Origin: Ga0077555 sp963741565
GTDB taxonomy: Bacteria > Pseudomonadota > Alphaproteobacteria > Rhizobiales > Hyphomicrobiaceae
Reading direction: 5' to 3'
DNA: 64,000 bases
Assembly: GCA_963741565.1 (NCBI GenBank)
Contig: CAVUIK010000008.1
Span: 62,001-126,000 of the forward strand
Shown: positions 28,134 through 36,752 of the stretch, piece after piece
How positions within the stretch are numbered: the stretch's first letter is position 1
Layout: each line of letters begins with the position of its first letter
Translations under genes and position numbers: made by a program
Notes under the pieces: generated by a model
Told to the model about the DNA's origin: nothing
Databases searched by the model: none
Seen by the model: only the letters and a program-made list of their open reading frames with translations

Positions 28134-28808
28134 TTACTTACAAATGCGCATCATGCCGTCGCGGCCATGGCGCGCGAGGTCCATGTGGAAATGATCGTGG
28201 TGATTGGCATCGGCGAGCGGCCCGAGCACCGTCGTGAAGGTGTCGCAAGCGCCGCGATGCACGTGACGGAGGAAGGCGCGTTCGCGGGGATCGCCCCACC
28301 ATCCCCGCTTGATCGTCACCGAACGCCCATCCGCCAGGATGAAGGCCGAGACGTCCAGGGCATTGGCGTGGCCATGCTCCGACAGCTTGGCGCCGCTGAC
28401 GTGGTTCATCGGCCGGCAGGCATAGGACGCTGCCACCTTCACTTCGACCAACGGTCGTCCGAAATGCTGGAGACTCGCTGGCTGGACGACCCGTTGGATC
28501 CAGTGCTCGACGGCGGGGATCATCGGGCATCGCAACAGTGCTGCCGGGCGCAACTCGACACGCCCGCCGGCGGCTGCCGACATTTCAAAGGGATGCTGAG
28601 CGCCACAGGTGCCGGGGCCGCCAAGGGCGGTGCGCTCGGCCAGGAAACGATTGGCGCGCACGACGCCGGAGTTCAGGCACTGCGTCTCTTCGGTGGCGCG
28701 CCAGGGCTCGGGCTTGGAAACGAACGTCGGCGGCGACTTGCTGCAGCCCCAAAGAGCCAGCAATCCAGCTGAGATCACACCGATACGAACGCCACGACGC
28801 CACCACAT
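28134..28808 (-). CDS. Extensin family lipoprotein
   Basis: 224 residues. The N-terminus is a lipoprotein signal (IGVISAGLLALWGC with Cys22 in a lipobox). The remainder is the extensin-like domain (PF06904-type): CPMIPAVEHWIQRVVQPAS, CRPMNHVSGAKLSEHGHANALDVSAF, and the late HHDHFHMDLARHG. The conserved His/Asp residues resemble those of LAS-type metallopeptidases that act on peptidoglycan, although activity is not proven for the family. The C-terminus RICK ends the domain with Cys223. It lies upstream of nrtA on the same strand with an AT-rich gap between. Confidence 0.88.
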   Translation of the reverse strand: MWWRRGVRIGVISAGLLALWGCSKSPPTFVSKPEPWRATEETQCLNSGVVRANRFLAERTALGGPGTCGAQHPFEMSAAAGGRVELRPAALLRCPMIPAVEHWIQRVVQPASLQHFGRPLVEVKVAASYACRPMNHVSGAKLSEHGHANALDVSAFILADGRSVTIKRGWWGDPRERAFLRHVHRGACDTFTTVLGPLADANHHDHFHMDLARHGRDGMMRICK

Positions 28809-29037
28809 GGCCGGACACTAAATCCAAAATGGCTAACGGAGCGTTAACCCTGCTTGATTGCGATTCGACCGTACCGCGCGCTTCCGGCCGCTTTGCGCCG
28901 GGACGGTGACGGGCGATGGCGGCACGGCGGCGGATTGGTGGCAACGGCTGCAAAGTTCCGGCAGGATGGCCGGCGCCGCCAGTTGCTCCCCCGGGTGCCA
29001 CTGGCCCAGATCGACCCGCGCACCGCAAGAGGCACGC

Positions 29038-29811
29038 ATGGCCCGCCGCATCATCGACATCTCGGTGCCCCTTCAGGCCGGCATCGCCTCCGACCCGCCG
29101 GGCGGCGAGCCGAAGATCCACTACGAGACCCACCAGGAGTCGATCCCGCGCATGCTGCGCCACTTCCCGGGACTGACGGTCGACGAATTGCCAGGCCGCG
29201 AAGGCTGGGCAACCGAGCAGTGCCAAATCTCGACGCACAATGGCACCCATGTCGATGCGCCCTACCACTATGCAACGACGATGGACCACGGCAAACCCGC
29301 GATGCGCATCGACGAGGCGCCGCTGGAGTGGTTCTACCAGCCCGGCGTGAAGCTCGATTTTCGCCATTTCGGCAATGGCTATGTGGTGACGGCGGCGGAT
29401 ATCGAGGGTGAGCTGGCCCGTATCGGGCACACGCTCAAGCCGTTGGAAATCGTGGTGGTGAACACAGCGGCGGCGGCCCGCTACGGCGAGGCGGACTATG
29501 TGCCGACCGGCTGCGGCATGGGCCGCGAAGCCACGCTTTATCTGACCTCGCGCGGCATCCGTGTGGTCGGCACCGATGCCTGGTCCTGGGACGCGCCGTT
29601 CGTCTACACGGCCAAGCGCTACGCCGAAACCAAGGACCCGAGCATTATTTGGGAAGGGCATCGCTCTGGCCGCGAGATCGGCTACTGCCAGATCGAGAAG
29701 CTCTCGAACCTGGACAAGCTGCCGGCGACCGGTTTCCAGGTGATTTGTTTCCCCGTGAAGGTGAAAGCCGGCTCGGCCGGATGGACGCGCGCCGTTGCCC
29801 TCCTGGACTGA
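29038..29811 (+). CDS. Cyclase family protein (kynurenine formamidase-like)
   Basis: 257 residues from ATG 29038, after AAGAGGC. The metal-binding signature STHNGTHVDAPYHY near residues 63-76 (HxGTHxDxPxH) defines the cyclase/KynB fold of metal-dependent hydrolases. The substrate side differs from true KynB: the length is about 50 residues greater and the C-terminal WEGHRSGREIGYCQIEKLSNL is unlike it. Likely an amide or lactone hydrolase in catabolism. No kyn genes are adjacent. The frame is open upstream to 28858 without conservation. Confidence 0.85.
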   Translation: MARRIIDISVPLQAGIASDPPGGEPKIHYETHQESIPRMLRHFPGLTVDELPGREGWATEQCQISTHNGTHVDAPYHYATTMDHGKPAMRIDEAPLEWFYQPGVKLDFRHFGNGYVVTAADIEGELARIGHTLKPLEIVVVNTAAAARYGEADYVPTGCGMGREATLYLTSRGIRVVGTDAWSWDAPFVYTAKRYAETKDPSIIWEGHRSGREIGYCQIEKLSNLDKLPATGFQVICFPVKVKAGSAGWTRAVALLD

Positions 29812-29933
29812 GTCCGCTCGAGTTGCAGCCGCGACCCGTGACCCGCCGCTGATCCGGCAGATGGTGCCGGGATTGCACTGCTCGTTGTCTACCGCGCCGC
29901 CGCCGGGGCCCGTGGTTCACAACGGTACACGCC

Positions 29934-31106
29934 ATGCTCGCCCACGCGTCCCAGCCCTCGATCAGTGTGCCGTCATTCGGCATCGCTGTGACGCGCCGCG
30001 TCGCCACGCACACCAGCGCCACTTCCCGGATTAGCGCGCTCGACGGCCTGCGCGGCGTGCTGGCCCTGATGGTGGTCGCGTCGCATTTTATCGGCGAAGT
30101 GCCGCATGGGCTCAAGGCCGCGCTCGTCGGCTGGATCGCCGTCAAGATGTTCTTCGTGCTCAGCGGTTTCCTGATGGCCAAGATCATGCTGGATCATCTC
30201 GACAGCCCCAACTTCTTTTCGACATTCTACATTCGCCGCGCCTGCCGGACGTTGCCGGTCTATCTGGTGATGCTGGGAATCGTCTTTGCTGCCGCCGCCG
30301 TCTTCCACGATCAGGCCTGGATGGAGGCCGACCGCATTTTTCCGCTGTGGCGCTATCTGACCTTCACCCAGGGCTTCGAGATGATCGCGCGCGGCGACTC
30401 CGGCTCAGAGTGGCTGACGCCAACGTGGACGCTCACCGCCGAAGAACAGTTCTACCTGGTGGCGCCACTGCTCTGCCTGACCGTCGGGCGCCGGCATCTC
30501 TTGCGGGCCCTGGTCGCCGCAGTTCTCCTGTCGATGGCGTTCCGCTTCCTCTCCTACGGTGTGGGCGTGTTGCCGGCCATGTCCGCGAGCGTGCTGCTGC
30601 CCGGCGTGGCGCACGCGATGTTTATCGGCATGATCATGGCCTTGGCGCTTGCCTCGGACCGCATCGACTGGTCCCGCTACGACCTCATACTGCGCAACGC
30701 CCCGATCGGCGTTCTGATTGCCGTTTTTCTGATGAAGGCGTTCGACGGCGAAACCGGCGCCTGCTTCCAGCTGCTGGGCGTGCCAGTCGTCGCTGTTGGA
30801 TGCGCGCTCTATCTCATGTCGATCGTGCGCGGGGCGCCGGAAGCCCAGCGCCTGCAATCGCCAGTACTGCGCTGGCTCGGGCAGTTGTCGTTCGGTATCT
30901 ACCTGTTGCACATGCCGGTGCTGGGCCTGATGCACGGCCTGATCCTCGGCGCCAAACCCGACATCGCTTCACTCACGCAGATCGCCGTGACCCTCGCCGC
31001 CGTTGTCGCGACAGTGCTGCTCGCCTGGATGATCAACCGCACCATCGAGCAACCGATGATCGCCTACGGCCGCCGCTGGACCTTCGCGCGGCCGGCGCGG
31101 ACATGA
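29934..31106 (+). CDS. Acyltransferase 3 family membrane protein (OafA/YrhL-like)
   Basis: 390 residues with about ten hydrophobic helices. The family start is ISALDGLRGVLALMVVASHF near residue 34, with the conserved RG and His. FFVLSGFLMAKIM, FYIRRACRTLPVYLV and the TPTWTLTAEEQFYLVAPLL segment are typical, and a late LSFGIYLLHMPVL matches the last conserved part. It transfers acyl groups to exported sugars or lipids in the inner membrane. The first 30 residues are not conserved and ATG may be further downstream. No polysaccharide genes adjoin it. Confidence 0.88.
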   Translation: MLAHASQPSISVPSFGIAVTRRVATHTSATSRISALDGLRGVLALMVVASHFIGEVPHGLKAALVGWIAVKMFFVLSGFLMAKIMLDHLDSPNFFSTFYIRRACRTLPVYLVMLGIVFAAAAVFHDQAWMEADRIFPLWRYLTFTQGFEMIARGDSGSEWLTPTWTLTAEEQFYLVAPLLCLTVGRRHLLRALVAAVLLSMAFRFLSYGVGVLPAMSASVLLPGVAHAMFIGMIMALALASDRIDWSRYDLILRNAPIGVLIAVFLMKAFDGETGACFQLLGVPVVAVGCALYLMSIVRGAPEAQRLQSPVLRWLGQLSFGIYLLHMPVLGLMHGLILGAKPDIASLTQIAVTLAAVVATVLLAWMINRTIEQPMIAYGRRWTFARPART

Positions 31107-31159
31107 CCGAACACTCCCAACCACGTCGCGATGATCGCGCACGCGGGCAGGGCAGCTCA

Positions 31160-31669
31160 TCAATCGACTTTGGTAAAATCCCCTGCCGGAATGGCCGGCC
31201 GGGTTGGCTCCGCCTCGGCGATGTTCATTGGCGTTGCCTGTCCTGGCGTGGATTTCATGAACGCCAGTCCTTCCTCTTCCGTGGCGAAGGTATTGCAGTA
31301 CAGCTCCATCATCAGGCCGTCCGGGTCGAGGAAGTAAACGCTTCGCGTCATCCCGTGATCGACGATGTGATCGATGATCGTCCCGGCCTGGACCAGGCGG
31401 CGATGGGCGTCCTGCAAGGCGTTGTAGTCGTCGACCTGGAACGCGAAGTGGTTCAGGCCGATTTGTCCTTTTTCGGCCGGCCGCGCTCCGGCGGGCGCCT
31501 TGAACAAGGCGAGGTTGTGATGGACGATACCGCAGGTCAGGAATGCGCCGCTGCGATCGGGGCGCATCCGGGCCAGCTCGAACCCGACGATATCCCGATA
31601 GAACTTGGCGGAACGCTCGACGTCGGAGACGTTGAGAACGAGATGACCGATCGTTCTTGGCTGGCTCAT
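31160..31669 (-). CDS. VOC family protein (glyoxalase/extradiol dioxygenase fold)
   Basis: 169 residues from ATG 31669 with AGGAG eight bases upstream. Two beta-alpha-beta-beta-beta modules are present: IGHLVLNVSDVERSAKFYRDIVGFEL near residues 6-31 and GLNHFAFQVDDYNALQDAHRRL near residues 75-96. The metal ligands are His in GHLVLNV, His in NHFAFQV and Glu in LMMELYCN, an arrangement usual for extradiol dioxygenases and other mononuclear metal enzymes of this fold. It is cytosolic and the substrate is unknown. It is divergent from ligA with 212 bases between the starts. Confidence 0.85.
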   Translation of the reverse strand: MSQPRTIGHLVLNVSDVERSAKFYRDIVGFELARMRPDRSGAFLTCGIVHHNLALFKAPAGARPAEKGQIGLNHFAFQVDDYNALQDAHRRLVQAGTIIDHIVDHGMTRSVYFLDPDGLMMELYCNTFATEEEGLAFMKSTPGQATPMNIAEAEPTRPAIPAGDFTKVD

Positions 31670-31881
31670 GGGATGCTCCTTCCGGCACGCGGATCTGAGG
31701 TTTGCGTCAACATGGACGTGCAGGCGCCCATAATGCGAGATCTCGAAGCCCACGTCCCGCGCGATCTTGCCCCAAAGGGCAATCTGGGAATTCTCCGCCG
31801 TCCCATTGGCCTGTGGATGGACGGCGGCTGCGGCGTGCGGCGCTTGGCGTGGACGTGCCGTTTGGTGCAAAGTCCGCGCCC

Positions 31882-34314
31882 ATGACGGCAAAACGCATAC
31901 CCTCCGACACGCCGGTCGAAAACCTCGATCCGACGCAGGCTGCGGCCGAGCTCGAGCGGCTCGCCGCCGAGATCACGCGCCATGACGCCCTCTATTACCG
32001 CGAGGACGCGCCCGAGCTCTCCGACGCCGACTATGATGGCCTGCGCCAGCGAAACGCGGCCATCGAGGCGAGGTTTCCCGATCTCGTGCGTGCCGACAGC
32101 CCCTCGAAGCGCGTGGGCGCCGCCCCATCAGAAGGCTTCGGCAAGATCCGCCACGCCGTGCCGATGCTGTCGCTCGGCAACGCCTTCGAGGACGGCGATG
32201 TCGTGGATTTCGTGGCACGCGTGCGCCGCTTCCTCAATCTCAGGGGCGACGACCCCGTCGTCTTCACCGCCGAGCCGAAGATCGACGGCCTCTCGATCTC
32301 GATCCGCTACGACAAGGGCCGCCTCGTCGAGGCCGCCACCCGAGGCGACGGAACCGAAGGCGAGAATGTCACCGCCAACGTCCGCACGATCCGTGAGATC
32401 CCGCACACCCTGAAGGGCCGCGATGTGCCCGACAGCATCGAGGTGCGCGGCGAGATCTATCTCGGGCACGATGACTTCCGCCGCCTCAACGCGGAGCAGG
32501 AAGCCGCCGGCGAAAAGGTGTTCGCCAACCCACGCAATGCCGCAGCCGGCTCGCTGCGCCAGCTCGATACGACGATCACGGCGCGCCGGCCGCTGCGCTT
32601 CTTCGCCTACACCTGGGGGGCGGCGTCCTCGCTGCCGGCCGACACGCAATCCGGCGTCATCGCCGCTTACAAGCGATGGGGCCTGCCGACCAACCCCCGC
32701 ATGATTGCGTGTGCCGATGCCGCCGCCATGCTGGCCTTTTATCGCGAGATCGGCACGGACCGCACGTCGCTCGGCTACGATATCGACGGCGTCGTCTATA
32801 AGGTCGATCGCGTCGATCTGCAGGAGCGGCTCGGTTTCGTCTCGCGGGCGCCGCGATGGGCGATCGCACACAAGTTCCCGGCCGAGCAGGCGACCACCGT
32901 GCTGCTCGAAATCGACATTCAGGTCGGCCGGACCGGCTCGCTGACGCCGGTCGCCAAGCTGGAGCCGGTGACGGTCGGCGGCGTCGTCGTCTCCAATGCA
33001 ACGCTGCACAATGAGGACGAGATCGCCCGCAAGGACGTGCGCATCGGTGACACCGTGATCGTGCAGCGGGCCGGCGACGTTATTCCGCAGGTGCTGGGCG
33101 CGATCGCCGAAAAGCGACCGAAAGGCGCCACGCCCTTTGCGTTCCCGAACACCTGCCCCGCCTGTGGCTCGGCCGCGGTGCGCGAGATCGACGAGACGAC
33201 CGGCGAAATGGACGTGGTGCGCCGCTGCACGGGTGGCCTCGTCTGCCCTGCCCAGGCCAAAGAGCGCCTGAAGCATTTCGTCTCGCGCAACGCTTTCGAC
33301 ATCGAGGGCCTCGGCGACGAGAAGATCGAGCTGTTCTTCGACGAGGGGCTGATCCGCCAGCCCGCCGATATCTTCGCACTGGAAGCGCGCGACAAGGCTG
33401 GCAGCGCTCCGCTCGCAGCACGAAAAGGGTTCGGCGCGAAGTCGGTTGAGAACCTGTTCAAGGCGATCACCTCGCGCCGGCGCATCGGTCTCGACCGCGC
33501 CATCTATGCGCTTGGAATCCGCCATATCGGCGAGACGACCGGGCGGGATCTCGCCAAGGCCTTTCTGACGTGGGACGCCTTCCGTGCTGCCGTCGAACGC
33601 GCTGCGGCGGGCCGGCCAGGGCCAGCCTGGCGGCGCTTCGAGACATTGCCCGGCGTCGGCGCCAAGACGGCAGAAGCAGCCGTCCGCGCGATCGATGCGG
33701 GCGGCGACAAGCTCGCGACGGCTCGCAACGGCCCGCCCGATCTGTTCGGTGAGAGCACCGACGGCAAGGCCGGCGAAATCGTGGCCCTGGCCCAGAACCT
33801 CGCCACCGCCAAGCTGGCGCCAGCCCGCGCGGCAACCGCCATTGCCGAAGCCTTCGCAGGCGATGGCAACGCTCTCGTTGCCGCCGCGCGCACGGCAGCC
33901 CGCGAGCTCCCCGGCGACGGCTACACGGAACTCGCCTCGCTCAGCGGCATCGGCGAGGTCGCAACAGACGCCCTGATCGCGTTCTTTGCATCGCCGCAGA
34001 ATGCCGAGGCGGTCAAAGCCCTCGTCGCCGAGATCGAGATTGCGCCGTTCGAGCGGCCAGCGTCGTCGGCATCCGTCGTCACCGGCAAGACCGTCGTCTT
34101 CACCGGCACGCTCGTGCGGCTCAACCGAAATGAGGCCAAGGCCCAGGCCGAACGCCTCGGTGCCAAGGTCGCGGGCTCGGTGTCGAAGAAGACCGACTTC
34201 GTGATCGCCGGCACCGATTCAGGGTCCAAGCTCACCAAGGCGCAGGAACTTGGCGTCGCGGTGCTGTCCGAGGACGAATGGCTCGCATTGATCGGCGATG
34301 CGACGCGCGCCTGA
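31882..34314 (+). CDS. ligA: NAD-dependent DNA ligase LigA
   Basis: 810 residues, some 100 longer than the classical enzyme. The adenylation Lys is in EPKIDGLSIS near residue 133. The OB fold follows, then a four-Cys zinc finger (CPACGSA ... RRCTGGLVCPAQA), helix-hairpin-helix repeats (LPGVGAKTAEAAV, LSGIGEVATDALI) and a C-terminal BRCT domain (VVFTGTLVRLNRNEAKAQAERLGAKV). The extra length sits among the HhH repeats (about residues 610-690). It seals nicks in replication and repair. ATG 31882 is preferred; upstream open frame overlaps the divergent VOC gene. Confidence 0.95.
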   Translation: MTAKRIPSDTPVENLDPTQAAAELERLAAEITRHDALYYREDAPELSDADYDGLRQRNAAIEARFPDLVRADSPSKRVGAAPSEGFGKIRHAVPMLSLGNAFEDGDVVDFVARVRRFLNLRGDDPVVFTAEPKIDGLSISIRYDKGRLVEAATRGDGTEGENVTANVRTIREIPHTLKGRDVPDSIEVRGEIYLGHDDFRRLNAEQEAAGEKVFANPRNAAAGSLRQLDTTITARRPLRFFAYTWGAASSLPADTQSGVIAAYKRWGLPTNPRMIACADAAAMLAFYREIGTDRTSLGYDIDGVVYKVDRVDLQERLGFVSRAPRWAIAHKFPAEQATTVLLEIDIQVGRTGSLTPVAKLEPVTVGGVVVSNATLHNEDEIARKDVRIGDTVIVQRAGDVIPQVLGAIAEKRPKGATPFAFPNTCPACGSAAVREIDETTGEMDVVRRCTGGLVCPAQAKERLKHFVSRNAFDIEGLGDEKIELFFDEGLIRQPADIFALEARDKAGSAPLAARKGFGAKSVENLFKAITSRRRIGLDRAIYALGIRHIGETTGRDLAKAFLTWDAFRAAVERAAAGRPGPAWRRFETLPGVGAKTAEAAVRAIDAGGDKLATARNGPPDLFGESTDGKAGEIVALAQNLATAKLAPARAATAIAEAFAGDGNALVAAARTAARELPGDGYTELASLSGIGEVATDALIAFFASPQNAEAVKALVAEIEIAPFERPASSASVVTGKTVVFTGTLVRLNRNEAKAQAERLGAKVAGSVSKKTDFVIAGTDSGSKLTKAQELGVAVLSEDEWLALIGDATRA

Positions 34315-34381
34315 GCAAGCTCCGCTTCTCCGCCACGACTGCCCCGAATTCGACTCAATGCAAAAAAGAACAAAAAGAAAC

Positions 34382-34410
34382 TTTACAAGAACAAAAATAG
34401 ATCATACTAT
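34382..34410 (+). promoter_or_regulatory. Sigma-70-type promoter in an AT-rich segment
   Basis: TTTACA (34382-34387) and TACTAT (34405-34410) are separated by exactly 17 bases, close to consensus, in a stretch of almost pure A/T (about 34355-34430) that contrasts with the flanking GC-rich DNA. It lies 33 bases before the start of the Trp/Arg-rich secreted protein gene at 34443. Confidence 0.5.
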
Positions 34411-34442
34411 ATACATATCGAGTTCAGTACGGGGTAGCTGAC

Positions 34443-34892
34443 ATGCGTTTTCCAAGATTGCGCGCCGCGTCGATCGCGGCCCTTGCCGTCGGACTTGCGA
34501 CGGCCCTCGAGCCCGCCGAGGCGGGCTCACCAACCGAACTCCCAGAGGCGTCCGATGTGATGCCGGTTCAAGCTCCCGATCAGGCTGTCGCCGAAAGGTC
34601 TCGCGTCTGGCGGGCCTGGCCCCGAGCCGGAGCCGCGTGGCATCGGAGCCTCTGGGACAGAGATCCACCGTGGCACTGGCGCGAGCAGCAGTGGCGACGA
34701 TCCAGCCCCTCCCAGGTCCGCCCCTATTGGCGCCAGCCCTCGAACTGGCCGCGACGCGATTTCGGGGCTGGTGCGGACCGGTGGCAAACGGCAGGACCTC
34801 GATGGCGAAACGATCTGTGGACGCGTGATTGGTCCTCTTCACAAAGCGCCAGACGCAATCCCTATCGCGCCCCGTGGGACCCGCGCCGGTAG
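34443..34892 (+). CDS. Trp/Arg-rich secreted protein of unknown function
   Basis: 149 residues. A signal peptide is clear (IAALAVGLATALEPAEA). The mature region is unusual: about fourteen Trp and many Arg in roughly 95 residues (for example WRAWPRAGAAWHRSLWDRD), with no cysteines and no recognisable fold. The promoter just upstream is strong, so the gene is probably expressed. It is convergent with the CDF transporter gene, with 11 bases between the stops. Function unknown. Confidence 0.65.
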   Translation: MRFPRLRAASIAALAVGLATALEPAEAGSPTELPEASDVMPVQAPDQAVAERSRVWRAWPRAGAAWHRSLWDRDPPWHWREQQWRRSSPSQVRPYWRQPSNWPRRDFGAGADRWQTAGPRWRNDLWTRDWSSSQSARRNPYRAPWDPRR

Positions 34893-34903
34893 TTGGCACA
34901 GCA

Positions 34904-35812
34904 CTAAAGCACAAGCACCCCGTGATGGCGCGCCTCGCCTTCCGGCTCCACGTGAATGAGCACCTCGGCGCCCTCGATCTCGCCGATGATCGCCTGCTCG
35001 ATCCGATCGCAGATGCCGTGCGCCTCGGCCACGGTCCATGTTCCCGGAACAACCAGATGAAACTCGATGAATGTCGCGCGGCCGGCACTGCGGGTTCTGA
35101 GGTCATGCGCCTCGATCGCGCCCGTCGCTTTGCTGGAAATGATCGATCGGATCTTTCGCGCAACATCGGCGGTGACGGCCTCGTCCATCAATCCGGACAT
35201 GGAGTTTCGGGTCAATCGCCAGCCGGTCCAAAGAATGTTCACGGCGACGGCTGCCGCGATCAGAGGATCCAGAAACGTCCATTTCGTCAGCGTCGCCAGG
35301 AGCAGCCCAACCAGAACACCGACAGTGGTAATGACGTCGGTCACGAGATGCCAGCCGTCGGCAGTCAGCGCCGGCGAGCGGCGGCGCTGGCCAATGGCGA
35401 TGAGGCACGCCGCCCAGGCTGCGTTCAGTGCCAGTGCGCCCAGCGAAATGAGCATGCCGGCGGTCGGCTCGGTCAGCGTGCGCGGCTTCAGAATCGCGTC
35501 CCACGCCTCCCGCATGATCAACAGCGCCGCCACGATGATCAGCGCGCCCTCGAGAACGGCAGAAAAGTACTCGGCCTTGTGATGCCCGAATTGATGGCGG
35601 CGGTCGGCGGGCCGCGCACTGATCCGGATCGTCACCAGGGCGACAATGGCGGTCGCGACATTGACGATGCTTTCGAGCGCATCCGAGTAGAGCGCCACGC
35701 TACCCGTCTTGAGGTAGGCCAGATACTTAATGCCCATCACAACGATCGCGACGACGATGCTCGCCGCCGCCACCCAGATGACGTCATTGCTGTTGGCTTT
35801 GCCGGTGCTCAT
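34904..35812 (-). CDS. Cation diffusion facilitator (CDF) family transporter
   Basis: 302 residues, five to six helices followed by a cytosolic C-terminal domain of about 90 residues. Helix II holds YSDALES and helix V HLVTDV, the Asp/His positions of the transport site, and the loop has HQFGHHKAEYFSA. The last part (VEAHDLRTRSAG, EFHLVVPGTWTVAEAHGICD) is the metal-sensing ferredoxin-like dimerisation domain. It exports divalent metals such as Zn2+ across the inner membrane in exchange for protons. Metal choice cannot be read. No operon partner is evident. Confidence 0.9.
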   Translation of the reverse strand: MSTGKANSNDVIWVAAASIVVAIVVMGIKYLAYLKTGSVALYSDALESIVNVATAIVALVTIRISARPADRRHQFGHHKAEYFSAVLEGALIIVAALLIMREAWDAILKPRTLTEPTAGMLISLGALALNAAWAACLIAIGQRRRSPALTADGWHLVTDVITTVGVLVGLLLATLTKWTFLDPLIAAAVAVNILWTGWRLTRNSMSGLMDEAVTADVARKIRSIISSKATGAIEAHDLRTRSAGRATFIEFHLVVPGTWTVAEAHGICDRIEQAIIGEIEGAEVLIHVEPEGEARHHGVLVL

Positions 35813-36022
35813 GCGTCGCTGTTTCGTGGGCCTGCAGGGGGCTCAGCTTCTTGTCGGCCTCATAGGCTATTCGGCCCAAGGGCACAAATCGATTTCCACT
35901 GCTGCCGGATTCATTCACGGGTCGGCCGGGACATGCTAGGGTTTCGCGAACCGCTGGCGCCTGCATCCACTTGGCGCCGAATGAGAGTAACCGACGGATT
36001 CGCCGCCAGCCCACGTGAATTT

Positions 36023-36038
36023 GTGGTCGTCCGACCAC
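36023..36038. promoter_or_regulatory. Inverted repeat upstream of the 36082 gene
   Basis: GTGGTCG (36023-36029) and CGACCAC (36032-36038) form a perfect seven-base dyad separated by two bases, 44 bases before the ATG at 36082 and 210 bases upstream of the divergent CDF gene. This is operator-like. The TGGTC/GACCA half-sites recall those of GntR-type regulators but the centre spacing differs. The binding protein is unknown. Confidence 0.35.
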
Positions 36039-36081
36039 CACCGCCGGCGGCCACGTTTCGGCGAGCCAACCCGGAGCTTGC

Positions 36082-36657
36082 ATGCCCCATGACGATCACG
36101 ACCGGTTGAAGGGTAACGTCAAGGCCGATTCAGGCCGGGCGGAGCGCTTGGCCGCAGAGCTGCGCCGGAACCTGCGCCGCCGAAAGGGGGCCGCCCGCGA
36201 CAAGGCGCCCGTCGGTGCCAAGGCGGACGGCACCGGAACCTCGGCCGGGGCCCATCCGCCAGAGGCGACAATTCCGCCAATCCCGGCGCAGCCCAATGCA
36301 GGCCCTGGGATCGGGGAATCCGAAGTAACCACCTGCCCCCTCGCCGGCGCCCAGCCGCCGCTAGAGCGGGAAACGCCGACCCTCGAACCACAAGACCACC
36401 GGAATGCCCAACCGCCCTTCCTGAATGGACGCTGCGACCCGCATCCCTATTGTGCGGAGGCACGAGATTTGCGACTAGCGGGGACTATGATCCGCGACTC
36501 GCATCCCAAGTGTTCCCGTCGGGATTGGCCGAGGCGCCTCGAGGACAGCCAACGCCGCAAGCCCAACGGCGCTCGTGTCCCGATCGCGGAGTTCGTCACC
36601 ATCTGCGGCGCTCTCTCAACGAACTGCGCGATCGAAAGGACACGAACAACTCATTGA
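36082..36657 (+). CDS. Hypothetical protein with a basic N-terminal helix, upstream of murA
   Basis: 191 residues from ATG 36082 (site GGAG). The first 45 residues (ERLAAELRRNLRRRKGAARDK) are a charged helix like the small proteins that rhizobia often carry near murA. The remaining 145 residues are rich in Pro, Gly and Arg and read like low-complexity or readthrough sequence. A frame break after about residue 60 is possible, but no clear junction is visible. The true gene may be only about 200 bases long. Function unknown. Confidence 0.45.
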   Translation: MPHDDHDRLKGNVKADSGRAERLAAELRRNLRRRKGAARDKAPVGAKADGTGTSAGAHPPEATIPPIPAQPNAGPGIGESEVTTCPLAGAQPPLERETPTLEPQDHRNAQPPFLNGRCDPHPYCAEARDLRLAGTMIRDSHPKCSRRDWPRRLEDSQRRKPNGARVPIAEFVTICGALSTNCAIERTRTTH

Positions 36658-36752
36658 TCCCGGTGTGGTTCAGATTGCGACGTCCGCTCTCGAGCCAGCC
36701 GACAGAATGAAGCGGACTTCGCAATCACCACACGAGCCAGGAGTGACGTCTG

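Noticed and set aside
32128..33525. A 465-residue minus-strand open frame opposite ligA
   Set aside because: It is antisense to an intact LigA with catalytic Lys and zinc finger; composition is shadow-like.
36240..36657. Second half of the hypothetical gene before murA as a real domain
   Set aside because: Its Pro/Gly/Arg-rich text has no motif and looks like translated intergenic sequence; kept only as part of one low-confidence entry.
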